DNA from: Desulfuromonas acetoxidans DSM 684
GTDB taxonomy: Bacteria; Desulfobacterota; Desulfuromonadia; Desulfuromonadales; Desulfuromonadaceae
Reading direction: 5' to 3'
Length of the DNA: 64,000 nt
NCBI RefSeq assembly: GCF_000167355.1
Contig: NZ_AAEW02000007.1
Coordinates: 62,001 to 126,000 of the forward strand
Shown here: positions 20,070-29,657 of the stretch, in pieces
Layout: each line of letters opens with the position of its first letter
Numbering within the stretch: position 1 is the first letter of the stretch
Position numbers and translations under genes: made by a program
The notes under the pieces: generated by a model
Seen by the model: only the letters and a program-made list of their open reading frames with translations
Database searches by the model: none
Told to the model about the DNA's origin: nothing

Positions 20070-23000
20070 TCTTGGACCGGATTCGACAAAATCAAACGAT
20101 AGGTGCCATCGTCTTGATTGAGATAGACCCAGTAGCTCATCCAGGGGATCAAAGCAACTGAGCTGAAAAGTCCCGGTGTCTTCATGACATAGGTTCCCCC
20201 CCAGTCGTCGCCGTTATAGGAGTACACGGCATTGACCAACCAGCGCTGTTGGGCGGCATCCAACCAGTCAATTGCATCTTGTCCATCTTTACTTACCATG
20301 ACATCCAACAGATCAAGGTTGGTTCGGTATGGATTACTGATCAGATTCCAGCCAGGTTGCAAGGTCAGAATGACCTTTGTCTCACTGACATTATCGAAGG
20401 AGGAAAGATCTGGAAGAACCGGCTGTTGTCGCGAGCAGAAATAGCCCTGGCCCCGTTCAACGGACGAGACCAGCTCATAACTCCCGTCCTGCCCCTCGCC
20501 TTGCAACCCTGAGGAACGCCAGAGGTAGACCCGATCGCTGCCAAAAACACTGCTGCCGTCAACGCCGTCGCTGGTCAGCAGGTTTTTCGGCACGGACACC
20601 ATATTCATGCCATTGAGCAATTCAACTTGCGGACCGTCAAAGGCGCTGCCTTCGTCAGCGGGCAGTCGTTCAACAGCGGCACCATCGGCATCAAGCACCT
20701 GGAAATAGTATGACCACTGCGGAGCGGGCCCCAGTTCGGTGGTAAACGTATAATAACCGCCGCTATCGTTATCACCGTCAACCAGATACATCTCATAAGC
20801 GGCACCATTGATCACCACCTGGACGACGGCGGCCTGTGGGTCTTTCACCACCACTTGGAAGGTATAATCAATGTCCATTTTAGGAGCACCGCTGTCACTG
20901 TCCAGATTATTGCTTTCGTCCTGATCGCCTTCACAACGCACTCCCGGCAAATCAGAACTGCCGTTGATGTCATCATCCGGCGCCAGACTCAAGCCATCGG
21001 CAATGACATTGGCAATGGTTGGGAACAGATCACTGTTATCACCGACACCATCGCCATCGCTATCCACGCTTTCATCGGCATCGTAATCCAGATCATCGTC
21101 TCCATTGAGAATGCCATCATTGTCGATATCATCATCCAGATGGTCTTGAATGCCATCCTGATCAAAATCACCTGAAATGGAATCATCCAGGGGGGCACTG
21201 TCACGGCTGTCGACAATACCGTCATTATCATCATCGTTATCGCTGTTATTACCAATACCGTCGGAATCGGTATCCAGCTGCTCTAGCGGATTGTAGGGAA
21301 AGGCATCAAGCGTATCGATGGTCCCGTCATTGTCATCATCGTCATCACTGGCATCATCAATCCCGTCCAGGTCGGCGTCCGGTAAAACCGTGAGGTCAAA
21401 CGCCTCCAGAGAGCTGGACAGGACACCATCGCTGACGCTGATGACAATGTTTTGCGTTGTAGCCACGTCATCAGCCTGGGGTGTCCCGCTCAACTGCCCC
21501 GTCGCCGCGTCAAATTGAGCCCAGCTCGGTTGGTTTTCAATGGTGAACGTCAATGGATCGTTTTGCGCATCGGCGGCAACCGGGGTAAAGGAATAGCTCC
21601 CGCCCTGCAAGACAGAGGTTTGCGGCGTGCCACTGATTGATGGAGCGGTATTTGTCGCGCCCTGCGCCACCACAGACACCTCGGGTGTTACCGAGGTTAA
21701 GGCCCCTACGGCTGCCGTGACGCTATCCAGTCCTGAATTTTCCGGTGTATAGCAGAACAACGCCTCACCATTCAAATCACTGTTGGTAAAGCCACTGACA
21801 TCATTGGAGCCGCTGACAACAAAATCGACCCTGACCCCGTAAACACCACCCCCCTCACTGTCGGTCAGGGTTGCCAGCGTACAGGCGTTGCCCGCCGGGG
21901 TCACGGTGATGTCAGCAACCGAGGCAACCGGAGAATAGGAACTGCCACCGGGATAACCGTATGAATCCGCACTGGCGAAACCATAGGTAAAGGCTCCAAA
22001 AGGAAAAGCACTGTTAAAGGTATGAGAACCTAACTCAATCGCCAGCTGGGCACCATAATAGTTGCTCGATCCGATTTGGCTGAACTCGATGCTGTCAATG
22101 ATCACCCCATCAAGGGTGACCTCACTAACAGCCGCTGCCGGTACGACAAGGTTGGTAAAATTGATCGAAAAACCTTCGGCGGGTGTCGTTAATGTGTAGC
22201 TTGATTGAAACTGCTCATACGGCGGGATAAGCATCATGAAAGGATCCGACGTGATGTTATCGTAACTGGTACTGTTGGAATATTGTGCCACCAACACCGG
22301 ATGATCGGCACTGATTTCCGATGCACCGTCGATCATCTGTTCAAAAAATTCACCACGGTCCAGTGTTGCGGCGACTGTGCCGTTAATAGTGACCGTCGTC
22401 GTGTCTTCAGCTGCCAGAATACGAAAGGTATCGCCACTAAGTCGGGTTGCCAAGGGCATGGTGACAAAATTGGTTCCCCAGGTCTCGGTGGGGGGAAGCT
22501 GTTCAACGATATAATCGCAGGCGCTATACCCGGAAGGAATATTGACGCACTGAACGCTGCCATAAACTGCGACCGGTAAGGTTGAATTGATAATAGTGCC
22601 GGACAAATCGCTGTTCTGCGCCGCGCTTTCCAGCTGGTACACCTCCCCCTGCTGCAACGTGATGACATAAGGCACACCGATTGTTCTCGACCCGACGGTT
22701 TCTGTCGGCGTAATCGTCACGTCGGTATTATCCTGAGTCGCTACAACGGTAAAGGTGCTTCCGTAACCGCCAATCGTGGTTAAATAGTTCAACACGATAT
22801 ACTCGGTGCCAAGGACATTGGTTGGAAGCCCCATATAAGCATCGGTGGTCGATTGCACACGGTTCAAGCCATAGATACTGACCTCTTTATCCGCAACAAC
22901 ATGAATTCCTTTATCCTCAATGCTGTCTTCACCAGAAACAGCCGCACTCAACGGCAAGGAAACCGTTGTGACCAGACCGGATTCAACCGTAAAATCCTCG

Positions 23001-23251
23001 CTGAACGCCACACCTTCGATCGAAACCGTTCCACTCGCGCTTTCGGTAGCCGCAATAAACAGGTTAAGGGCCTGTGCCTGATAGTTGGGCGGAAATGCCA
23101 GCCAGAAATCGGTGCCCTTGCCATCCGGCATTTCCTCGGCAATAACTTGTAGAGGACAGACCAAAACTAGCAGCAACAGCACAACAAAAGCGGTTGCCCC
23201 GCTGAAATACCACCATCGCCCTTTACGAACATCACGTTTTTTCATCAACAT
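20066..23251 (-). CDS. Large surface protein: IgGFc-binding-like, Ig-like and thrombospondin-type-3 repeats
   Basis: A 1061-residue exported protein. Residues 1-39 form a long signal peptide. Residues about 45-430 resemble the IgGFc-binding N-terminal domain (GTDFWLAFPPNYQ at the start, several repeats of NTSTSYDNITSD-like motifs). Next come a Big_1-type segment near residue 460 and a putative Ig domain near 540-620 (DPLTFTIENQPSWAQFDAAT). Residues about 620-745 are thrombospondin type 3-like calcium repeats (DADLDGIDD, DTDSDGIGNN, DFDQDGIQDH, DSDGDGVGDN). The remaining C-terminal region is beta-rich with aromatic-rich strands. No sortase or GlyGly-CTERM tail is seen. GGAG lies 4 bases before the ATG. 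Likely an adhesin or surface-layer protein; the partner is unknown. Confidence 0.82.
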   Translation of the reverse strand: MLMKKRDVRKGRWWYFSGATAFVVLLLLVLVCPLQVIAEEMPDGKGTDFWLAFPPNYQAQALNLFIAATESASGTVSIEGVAFSEDFTVESGLVTTVSLPLSAAVSGEDSIEDKGIHVVADKEVSIYGLNRVQSTTDAYMGLPTNVLGTEYIVLNYLTTIGGYGSTFTVVATQDNTDVTITPTETVGSRTIGVPYVITLQQGEVYQLESAAQNSDLSGTIINSTLPVAVYGSVQCVNIPSGYSACDYIVEQLPPTETWGTNFVTMPLATRLSGDTFRILAAEDTTTVTINGTVAATLDRGEFFEQMIDGASEISADHPVLVAQYSNSTSYDNITSDPFMMLIPPYEQFQSSYTLTTPAEGFSINFTNLVVPAAAVSEVTLDGVIIDSIEFSQIGSSNYYGAQLAIELGSHTFNSAFPFGAFTYGFASADSYGYPGGSSYSPVASVADITVTPAGNACTLATLTDSEGGGVYGVRVDFVVSGSNDVSGFTNSDLNGEALFCYTPENSGLDSVTAAVGALTSVTPEVSVVAQGATNTAPSISGTPQTSVLQGGSYSFTPVAADAQNDPLTFTIENQPSWAQFDAATGQLSGTPQADDVATTQNIVISVSDGVLSSSLEAFDLTVLPDADLDGIDDASDDDDDNDGTIDTLDAFPYNPLEQLDTDSDGIGNNSDNDDDNDGIVDSRDSAPLDDSISGDFDQDGIQDHLDDDIDNDGILNGDDDLDYDADESVDSDGDGVGDNSDLFPTIANVIADGLSLAPDDDINGSSDLPGVRCEGDQDESNNLDSDSGAPKMDIDYTFQVVVKDPQAAVVQVVINGAAYEMYLVDGDNDSGGYYTFTTELGPAPQWSYYFQVLDADGAAVERLPADEGSAFDGPQVELLNGMNMVSVPKNLLTSDGVDGSSVFGSDRVYLWRSSGLQGEGQDGSYELVSSVERGQGYFCSRQQPVLPDLSSFDNVSETKVILTLQPGWNLISNPYRTNLDLLDVMVSKDGQDAIDWLDAAQQRWLVNAVYSYNGDDWGGTYVMKTPGLFSSVALIPWMSYWVYLNQDDGTYRLILSNPVQE

Positions 23252-23635
23252 TTCTCTCCTACGACATGTGTTATCGGCGAAACTGCCGGCAGAAAAAGTT
23301 TTTCACCCGCCTGAAAACGATGAAAGGGAACAGAGCGCTGCTGAAAACACAGAACAATCTGCCCCACCCAGCACGACTGAGCAAAGGTCAATCACATTTC
23401 AGCAGACAGGGTTAACTATCCCTTTCAAGGGACTTTTTCATCGTCACGCTAACACACGAAAGTCGCACAAAAGTCGCATGACATCTGAAATATGGTCAGA
23501 AACCTCAGAACTGAAATGAAATTTTGAAGATAAACGAAACGAAGGAGAGCAATGGTGGTGGGCACATCTTGGGGAGGTCACACAAGTGCCCATAGACAGA
23601 TTTGATTTGCGTGAACAGGAAGGGATAAAGGTAAA
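23252..23635. other. Upstream region of the surface-protein operon
   Basis: About 380 bases without a convincing gene. It holds a 9-bp inverted repeat (CTGCTGAAA at 23338-23346, TTTCAGCAG at 23397-23405), a small CCCTTTCAAGGG hairpin near 23420-23431, and a 17-codon frame at 23552-23605 with AAGGAG 4 bases before its ATG. I found no cyclic-di-GMP riboswitch consensus. Confidence 0.5.
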
Positions 23636-23673
23636 AAAAAAGCAAAGTGGAAACCCCTCGTTACCACTTTGCT
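23636..23673 (-). terminator. Distal terminator of the nif operon
   Basis: A perfect 10-bp stem AGCAAAGTGG/CCACTTTGCT (23641-23673) with a run of eight or more T residues following on the minus strand. Confidence 0.75.
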
Positions 23674-23709
23674 AAGCCTTAGGCAATTGCACTCTGGAAA
23701 GAAAATATA

Positions 23710-23743
23710 CAGCGACAACCCCGATCAGGTAGGGTTGTCGCTG
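23710..23743 (-). terminator. Proximal hairpin after nif ferredoxin
   Basis: A 12-bp perfect stem (CAGCGACAACCC paired with GGGTTGTCGCTG, loop of 10) located 17 bases after the ferredoxin stop, followed by a T/A-rich stretch on the minus strand. With the hairpin at 23641 it ends the nif transcript. Confidence 0.7.
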
Positions 23744-23760
23744 AAGATATCTCTATAAAA

Positions 23761-24030
23761 TTAAACTTCCAACGGAGCCACGGTAAAACATTTTTTCGGG
23801 CAGGTGACGATACAGCCCATGCAACCGATACAGTTGTCATCATTCACAATGGTCATGACCATACGCTCAGTGTCGGTCTCTTCGTCATAAAAATCCTCGG
23901 GACCGAGAACTTTACGAGAGCAAGCTTTGAAACAGCGGCCACAGCCGATACATTTTTCAGGATCGATACTCTCAACAAAGTTCGGAGTCCAATCCTTGCC
24001 ACCTTTGGTTTTACCAGTTAAATACGCCAT
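23761..24030 (-). CDS. fdxB: Nif-specific ferredoxin III (two 4Fe-4S)
   Basis: An 89-residue ferredoxin of the nif-specific ferredoxin III family, a low-potential electron carrier associated with nitrogenase or its cofactor assembly. Two cluster motifs are visible: [17 protein letters not shown] (residues about 27-43) and [15 protein letters not shown] (about 67-81). A start at 24030 has AAGGAG 7 bases upstream. It is the last gene of the nifHDKX transcript, 47 bases after nifX, and is followed by two terminator hairpins. The symbol follows common use for this family and is less certain than the family call. Confidence 0.9.
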   Translation of the reverse strand: MAYLTGKTKGGKDWTPNFVESIDPEKCIGCGRCFKACSRKVLGPEDFYDEETDTERMVMTIVNDDNCIGCMGCIVTCPKKCFTVAPLEV

Positions 24031-24077
24031 CTTTTAAATCTCCTTGTAGACTTTCTATGTTGGTTCAAAAACCGCAC

Positions 24078-24464
24078 CTAGCGATCAGCAAAGCTGGGAC
24101 GCTCCCCTTTCATCATCGCTTTACGCAGCCAGGGCGGCGGATTATTTCGCAAAACTTCCTGGAGTTTCTCAACTGTTTCCGTAATTGTTGCTTCATCCTT
24201 GATTTTGATGGGATGAACTTTTTTCTGCACCAGCCGGGCAGCCGCAGGTCCACCAATTTGAGCCACATAAACAAGTGAACAATCCGCAACACCGGAACAA
24301 CGCGCTTCAATACGTTCGGCTTCGTCATTGCCCTCCTGCTTGACCTGAACCACCCCGTTCAAGGAAGCATCATCGGCAGCGACATCCCAGATGTAAAATT
24401 CCTGGGCGCGACCGAAATGTTCATTAACATGAATTTTATCCGTACTTGCGAAGGCGACTTTCAT
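24078..24464 (-). CDS. nifX: NifX-type FeMo-cofactor carrier protein
   Basis: A 128-residue protein of the NifX/NafY/NifB-C-terminal family (dinitrogenase iron-molybdenum cofactor biosynthesis), which binds NifB-co or FeMo-co precursors on the way to NifEN. The start MKVAFASTDKIHVNEHFGRA is the diagnostic beginning of the fold, followed by ARCSGVADCSLVYVAQIGGPAAA. The C-terminal tail is longer than in the minimal domain (NNPPPWLRKAM). ATG 24464 has AGAGAGG 7 bases before it; an upstream start at 24587 would add 41 residues foreign to the family. It is 313 bases behind nifK, across a highly structured gap. Confidence 0.9.
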   Translation of the reverse strand: MKVAFASTDKIHVNEHFGRAQEFYIWDVAADDASLNGVVQVKQEGNDEAERIEARCSGVADCSLVYVAQIGGPAAARLVQKKVHPIKIKDEATITETVEKLQEVLRNNPPPWLRKAMMKGERPSFADR

Positions 24465-24578
24465 ATATAAACCTCTCTTTCGGATGTTTCTGACGATACT
24501 GAGGCGACGCGTTCTCTGCATATTCATCCTCTTGCTTTTGATCACTGCCGATTCGTCTGGCGGAAAAAAGTCTTCCGT

Positions 24579-24771
24579 AAACAGCACAGTTCAGCGTTGA
24601 CCGACTCAGCCGCTCAGCTGTGCTGTTTAAGGCACAAAGAGCACGAAGACAAGCTTCCCTAACCGAGAACCAGGAGTCGGTTAAATCACTTGAATCTTCG
24701 TGCTCTTCATGATTTTTCCGACGATAGAAGTGTTGAGAGCCACTCCCCGGAACACAACGTTTCGGGGAGTG
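24579..24771 (-). repeat. Three strong inverted repeats between nifK and nifX
   Basis: Reading from nifK towards nifX on the minus strand: (1) 24741-24771, 13 pairs with one wobble (CACTCCCCGGAAC with GTTTCGGGGAGTG), 7 bases after the nifK stop; (2) 24637-24707, outer arms AAGAGCACGAAGA/TCTTCGTGCTCTT, with an inner TAACCGA/TCGGTTA stem; (3) 24579-24628, arms AAACAGCACAG/CTGTGCTGTTT. None has a clean T-run, so they look like transcript-stabilising or processing hairpins rather than terminators. They could set a high nifHDK to nifX ratio; that role is inference. Confidence 0.65.
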
Positions 24772-24777
24772 TGTGAT

Positions 24778-26238
24778 TTAACGCATCATCTCAAACCACT
24801 GGTCTTCACAAGTCTCGTCTTTAATATCGAGGAATTTGTTGCAGATCATGGACATCAGGTTAATGACGCCCTGGTAACCAACAACTGGACTACGGTGCAG
24901 GTTGATACGGTCGATGATCGGGAAACCAACGCGGAACAGGGGCAGCCCTGTGTCACGAGCCACAAACTTACCGTGGGTGTCGCCGATAATCCCATCAACA
25001 GGATCTGTGAATATCAAGCTGCGCAGGTGCCACAGGTCGCGATTCACATGAACGGTGCAACCAGCGCCGTACTCAGAAGTTTCCAGCAGTGCTTCCATCT
25101 CTTTTTTGAACTTCTTGTTGCTGCGTGAGCAGACAATGTGATGCGGATGTGCACCCATCTCAAGCAGGAAGGACACGATACCCAGCAGGTAGTCGGGATC
25201 GCCGTAAACAGCAAACTTCTTACCATGGATATACTGATGGCCGTCTGTCATTGCGTCAACAGCACGGGCACGCTCTTTTTTCAGTTCCTCGGGAACCGGC
25301 TTGTCGAACAGCTCACTGAGTTTCATCAGCAGAGCATCGGTCTTCTCAATCCCCATCGGCATGGCCATCACTTCATGCACACCGGAATACTCTGATTTTA
25401 CAAAACGCATGGTGTGCGGCGTGGTCCACTTTTGCAAGGACATGGTTACCTTGCCATTGATAGACTCAGCAGCCTCTTCCAGCGGGGTTCCACCGGGATA
25501 CAGCTTGTAGTTTCCGTCACAACCTGAGTCAAAGACTTCGGAAATGTCCGGCATCATGACAAACGGAATCTCAAACAGATCGAGAATACGCTGATACTCG
25601 CGCAGATTGCCGATATTGCCGTCAAAACCAGGAATCAGGTTCAGCTTGCCGGTACACTTGTCTTCAACCTTACGATCTTTGGTCAGGTACTCAAGAATGC
25701 CTTTGAGCATAGAGTCAAAACCGTGAATATGCGTGCCGTTGAAGCTCGGAGTGTTGGCATAAGGGATCGGAAGATCCTCAGGAACATGACCAGCGGCTTT
25801 GGCATTTTTGATAAATGCGGTCAGGTCATCACCGATAACCTCGGGCATGCAGGTGGTGTAAACGGCCATCATCTTCGGCTTGTACAGCGTGTAGGCGTTT
25901 TCCAGACCTTCAAACAAGTTGTTCTGGCCACCGAATACCGCACCGTCCTCAGTCATCGCATCACAGGTGGCCGCAGAGGGCTCACGGAAGTGACGGTTGA
26001 AGGTACTGCGAAAGTAAGATGCACACCCCTGGGAACCGTGAACAAACGGCAGAGTTTCAGCAAAACCACTGGCAACCATTTGAGCACCGAGAGGTTGGCA
26101 GGCGTGAGCCGGGTTAACCACCAGCGCTTCACGGGCAAAGTTTTTCTCTTTATAGTCTTCAGTTTTGGTCCACTCGGCCACCCGCTCGATCTCTTCCGGG
26201 GTGTGAGTTGTTATTTTTTTAACTGCATTTTCAGTCAT
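24778..26238 (-). CDS. nifK: Nitrogenase molybdenum-iron protein beta chain
   Basis: A 486-residue beta subunit of MoFe protein, which with NifD holds the P-cluster and FeMo-cofactor and reduces N2. The three P-cluster cysteines are present: Cys47 (PAHACQPLGA), Cys72 (GSQGCASYFR) and Cys130 (YTTCMPEVIGDD), matching Cys70, 95 and 153 of Azotobacter with a shorter N-terminus. The start is set at ATG 26238, preceded by AGGGAG; a GTG at 26262 would add eight residues. It follows nifD by 82 bases and is followed by a set of hairpins. Confidence 0.98.
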   Translation of the reverse strand: MTENAVKKITTHTPEEIERVAEWTKTEDYKEKNFAREALVVNPAHACQPLGAQMVASGFAETLPFVHGSQGCASYFRSTFNRHFREPSAATCDAMTEDGAVFGGQNNLFEGLENAYTLYKPKMMAVYTTCMPEVIGDDLTAFIKNAKAAGHVPEDLPIPYANTPSFNGTHIHGFDSMLKGILEYLTKDRKVEDKCTGKLNLIPGFDGNIGNLREYQRILDLFEIPFVMMPDISEVFDSGCDGNYKLYPGGTPLEEAAESINGKVTMSLQKWTTPHTMRFVKSEYSGVHEVMAMPMGIEKTDALLMKLSELFDKPVPEELKKERARAVDAMTDGHQYIHGKKFAVYGDPDYLLGIVSFLLEMGAHPHHIVCSRSNKKFKKEMEALLETSEYGAGCTVHVNRDLWHLRSLIFTDPVDGIIGDTHGKFVARDTGLPLFRVGFPIIDRINLHRSPVVGYQGVINLMSMICNKFLDIKDETCEDQWFEMMR

Positions 26239-26320
26239 TGTCTTTATCTCCCTGTCATTCACCAGTGGCCAATGCCACCACTGAATTGGGTTAATACGTC
26301 GTTATGTTGTTCAACAGAGC

Positions 26321-27763
26321 CTAAAAAGGAGACTTCACCAGTTTCCAGGTCGGGCTGTTGATCGCCATGTCAATGTCACGGGCAAAGATTTTGAAACCTT
26401 CATAGCCGTGATAAGGACCGGAGTAATCCCAGCTGTGCATCTGGCGGAAAGGAATGCCAGCTTTTTGGAAGACATACTTTTCCTTGATGCCACTACCAAC
26501 CAGGTCAGGTTTCATGGTTTCAACGTATCTCTCCAATTCGAATTCGGAGACGTCGTCATAAATGATGGTGCCTTTCGCCATTTCAGGAGCGGTACGATCA
26601 TAATCGTCCTGGTGAGCAAACTCGTAACCGGTACCAGTCACCTGAATACCCAAGTCTTCGTAAGCACCAACGGTGTGGCGAGGACGCAGACCACCGACAA
26701 ACAGCATGGCGGTTTTGCCATCGAGGCGAGGTTTGTATTGAGCGATGATCTCCTCGGCCATCGGGGTATACTTAGCGATAACCTGCTCGCCTTTTTCCTT
26801 GATGGTGTCGTCAAAGCGTTCAGCAATCGCGCGGATACTTTCAGCAATTTTAGTCGGGCCGAAAAAGTTATACTCGATCCAAGGAATATTCCACTTCTCT
26901 TCCATAACCTTACACATGTAGTTCATGGAACGGTAACAGTGGATAACATTCAGTTTAACCTGGTAGGTGGCTGCAATCTTTTCAATCTCACCATCACCGG
27001 TCCAGATGGCTTTTACGTTCAAGCCCATCTCTTCGAGAATCGGCTTGGCCGCCCAGACGTCACCACCGATGTTGTAGTCACCGATCAGGGCGATGTCATA
27101 AGGACCAGGCTCTTCATCAAACTCACGCTTGCCGATAACAAAGTCACGGATAGAGTCGTTGGAGATGTGGTGACCAAGTGACTGGCTGACACCGCGGAAA
27201 CCTTCGCAGTTACAGGGAACAACCAGCTTATCGAGTTCTTTTTCCATTTTTTTGGTAACGGCGTTGATGTCGTCACCAATCAGACCTACCGGACACTCGG
27301 ATAATACCGACAAACCTTTGTTCAGCGGGAACAGTTCATCCGCTTCACGCAGCAGTTTTTCCAGCTTGATGTCACCACCGTAAACAATGTCACGCTCCTG
27401 GAAGTCGGAAGTGAAGTCCAGAGGGAACGATGTGATACCGGGAATGCCTTGAACAAGGTTACGACGCGTACCCCAGCTGTACACACCACAACCAATCGGG
27501 CCGTGGGAAACGTGAACCATGTCACGAATCGGACCCCAAACAACACCCTTGGCACCGGCGTAAGCACAGCCGCGTTGGCTCATAACACCGGGAACGATTT
27601 TACGGTTTGATTTAACCGCACAGGGAGAAGCGGAAGGCTCATTGGCGCCAACGTGAGGGCGACGCTTCTTGGCCGCTTTCTCTGGCATAAACGCCAGAGT
27701 ATCCTCAATCAGCTTCTCAGTTTTTTCTATGGTTACACCTTCAATAGGTTTTCTCTCTGCCAT
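26321..27763 (-). CDS. nifD: Nitrogenase molybdenum-iron protein alpha chain
   Basis: A 480-residue alpha subunit. P-cluster ligands are Cys66 ([17 protein letters not shown]), Cys92 (GPIGCGVYS) and Cys157 ([12 protein letters not shown]). FeMo-cofactor ligands are Cys276 ([12 protein letters not shown]) and His443 ([18 protein letters not shown]), equivalent to Cys275 and His442 in Azotobacter. The gating valine in GAKGVVWGP and the catalytic Gln/His pair in [11 protein letters not shown] are intact, so this is a functional molybdenum nitrogenase, not a vanadium or iron-only paralogue. AAGGAG lies 8 bases before the ATG. It is 131 bases behind nifH. Confidence 0.98.
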   Translation of the reverse strand: MAERKPIEGVTIEKTEKLIEDTLAFMPEKAAKKRRPHVGANEPSASPCAVKSNRKIVPGVMSQRGCAYAGAKGVVWGPIRDMVHVSHGPIGCGVYSWGTRRNLVQGIPGITSFPLDFTSDFQERDIVYGGDIKLEKLLREADELFPLNKGLSVLSECPVGLIGDDINAVTKKMEKELDKLVVPCNCEGFRGVSQSLGHHISNDSIRDFVIGKREFDEEPGPYDIALIGDYNIGGDVWAAKPILEEMGLNVKAIWTGDGEIEKIAATYQVKLNVIHCYRSMNYMCKVMEEKWNIPWIEYNFFGPTKIAESIRAIAERFDDTIKEKGEQVIAKYTPMAEEIIAQYKPRLDGKTAMLFVGGLRPRHTVGAYEDLGIQVTGTGYEFAHQDDYDRTAPEMAKGTIIYDDVSEFELERYVETMKPDLVGSGIKEKYVFQKAGIPFRQMHSWDYSGPYHGYEGFKIFARDIDMAINSPTWKLVKSPF

Positions 27764-27894
27764 TACGTTATCTCCTTCACTTACAGACTATTTAAACCCG
27801 CAGTGAGTTTTTTATCTTTTGGTTAGCGGGTAAAGCAAGGGCGGAGAGGGACCGCCCTTAAGCCATTTATCCCGTCAAACAAGCCGTATTTTAA

Positions 27895-28785
<891 letters not shown>

Positions 28786-28833
28786 TCATTTTCGGTCCGA
28801 CTGTGAGTCTGGACCAATCTTAAAAAATGTGAA

Positions 28834-28861
28834 GCCCCACCTGATCCGATTCAGATGGGGC
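28834..28861 (-). terminator. Hairpin just upstream of nifH
   Basis: GCCCCATCTGA pairs with TCAGGTGGGGC (one G-U pair), followed on the minus strand after six bases by a run of six T residues. It lies 60 bases before the nifH ATG and could be a second attenuator or a stability element. Confidence 0.45.
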
Positions 28862-28916
28862 CCCGTTACCCTGCGCGACAGCAACCTTGTGTCGCTTAAT
28901 TCTGTTTTGTGATGGC

Positions 28917-28966
28917 AAATAAAAAGCCTGCAACAAAATTCTCAAAAAGAAAATTCTGCTGCAGGC
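28917..28966 (-). terminator. Intrinsic terminator in the nifH leader
   Basis: A 15-bp stem formed by GCCTGCAGCAGAATT and AATTTTGTTGCAGGC (two G-U pairs, 28926-28966), followed on the minus strand by TTTTTATTT. It lies about 65-110 bases after the predicted start site and 140 bases before nifH, so it would stop transcription unless countered. Its 5' arm overlaps the second six-base-loop hairpin of the antiterminator. A further stem pairs 28910-28918 with 28971-28979 around it. Confidence 0.85.
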
Positions 28967-29005
28967 TCCGTTGCCATCAAAAGCGGAAAACCACTCTGTT
29001 TCCGC
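28964..29005 (-). promoter_or_regulatory. ANTAR-type two-hairpin antiterminator of nifH
   Basis: Hairpin 1 (28983-29005) has stem GCGGAAAC/GTTTTCCGC with one bulge and loop AGAGTG. Hairpin 2 (28964-28975) has stem GGC/GCC and loop AACGGA. Both six-base loops have A at position 1 and G at position 4, the known recognition rule for ANTAR domains. Hairpin 2 uses bases that also form the 5' arm of the terminator, so the two structures exclude each other. The likely trans-acting protein is the ANTAR response regulator at 37077-37640. Confidence 0.8.
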
Positions 29006-29039
29006 ATTCATTGTTGTTTTGTGTTACGACTCTTTTTAA

Positions 29040-29056
29040 TGCAGGCGGTGTGCCAA
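29040..29056 (-). promoter_or_regulatory. Sigma-54 promoter of nifH
   Basis: On the minus strand TTGGCACACCGCCTGCA has GG and GC separated by exactly 10 bases, matching the -24/-12 consensus. The predicted start site is near 29028. I found no TGT-N10-ACA NifA site in the 140 bases upstream. Confidence 0.88.
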
Positions 29057-29198
29057 AAACTATAAAAAATATTTTATCACTTATTTATCGGCAACTTACA
29101 AAACTAAATACTGTTTACAATCCAAAACCACATCAACTATTTTTCAGGCTTTGATTATTATTTAATCGTCTGCTGCCTTACTGGTGAACAAAGATGCA

Positions 29199-29636
29199 TC
29201 ACGCTGGTTCAATGTTGTCCAACTGAATGGCAAAGGTCAGATCAAGCCCGGCCAGGAAGTGATTCCCATCCAAAGTCACCTCATCTCCCTCAACTTTTGT
29301 CACCAACATGATGACTTCATCGTTGGAATTCGGCAAACGAATCTGCATCTTCTGGCCGACAGTCGGTTCCATATCGGCAGGCAATTTACTGCGATGAAAA
29401 ACCACGACATTTTCATCACGACGCGGACCATACGCTTGATCCGAAGGGATCACAACATTTTTAGCCCGGCCGACTTGCATGCCGATCACAGCCTCTTCAA
29501 GGATCGGAAACACCTCATGGGCTCCAATGGTAAAGACCAAGGGATCTGCCCCTTCCGTGCTGTCGAAAATCCGCCCATTATCCAGTGTACCTATATAGTG
29601 AATACTGACTTTGTCACCTTTTTGTGCGGTTTGCAT
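29199..29636 (-). CDS. SlyD-like FKBP-type peptidyl-prolyl isomerase
   Basis: A 145-residue cytoplasmic FKBP of the SlyD type: FKBP halves (VSIHYIGTLDNGRIFDST at the N-terminus and LDLTFAIQLDNIEPA at the end) flank an inserted chaperone flap of about 60 residues (HRSKLPADMEPTVGQ). The metal-binding His/Cys tail of E. coli SlyD is missing. It catalyses proline isomerisation during protein folding. Placed immediately before nifH, it may assist folding of nitrogenase proteins; this is inference from context. It follows the macrodomain gene by 21 bases. Confidence 0.9.
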   Translation of the reverse strand: MQTAQKGDKVSIHYIGTLDNGRIFDSTEGADPLVFTIGAHEVFPILEEAVIGMQVGRAKNVVIPSDQAYGPRRDENVVVFHRSKLPADMEPTVGQKMQIRLPNSNDEVIMLVTKVEGDEVTLDGNHFLAGLDLTFAIQLDNIEPA

Positions 29637-29657
29637 AATATTTATCCTTGTCTCTTT

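Noticed and set aside
23252-23480. Possible cyclic-di-GMP riboswitch before the surface-protein operon
   Set aside because: Expected for an adhesin, but none of the conserved GEMM core sequences could be found on the minus strand.
23552-23605. A 17-codon frame with AAGGAG before its ATG
   Set aside because: Good ribosome-binding site but very short, overlaps an inverted repeat, and has no neighbouring gene to regulate on that strand.
29057-29198. NifA upstream activator site
   Set aside because: Searched for TGT-N10-ACA; only one TGT occurs and it has no ACA at the right distance.
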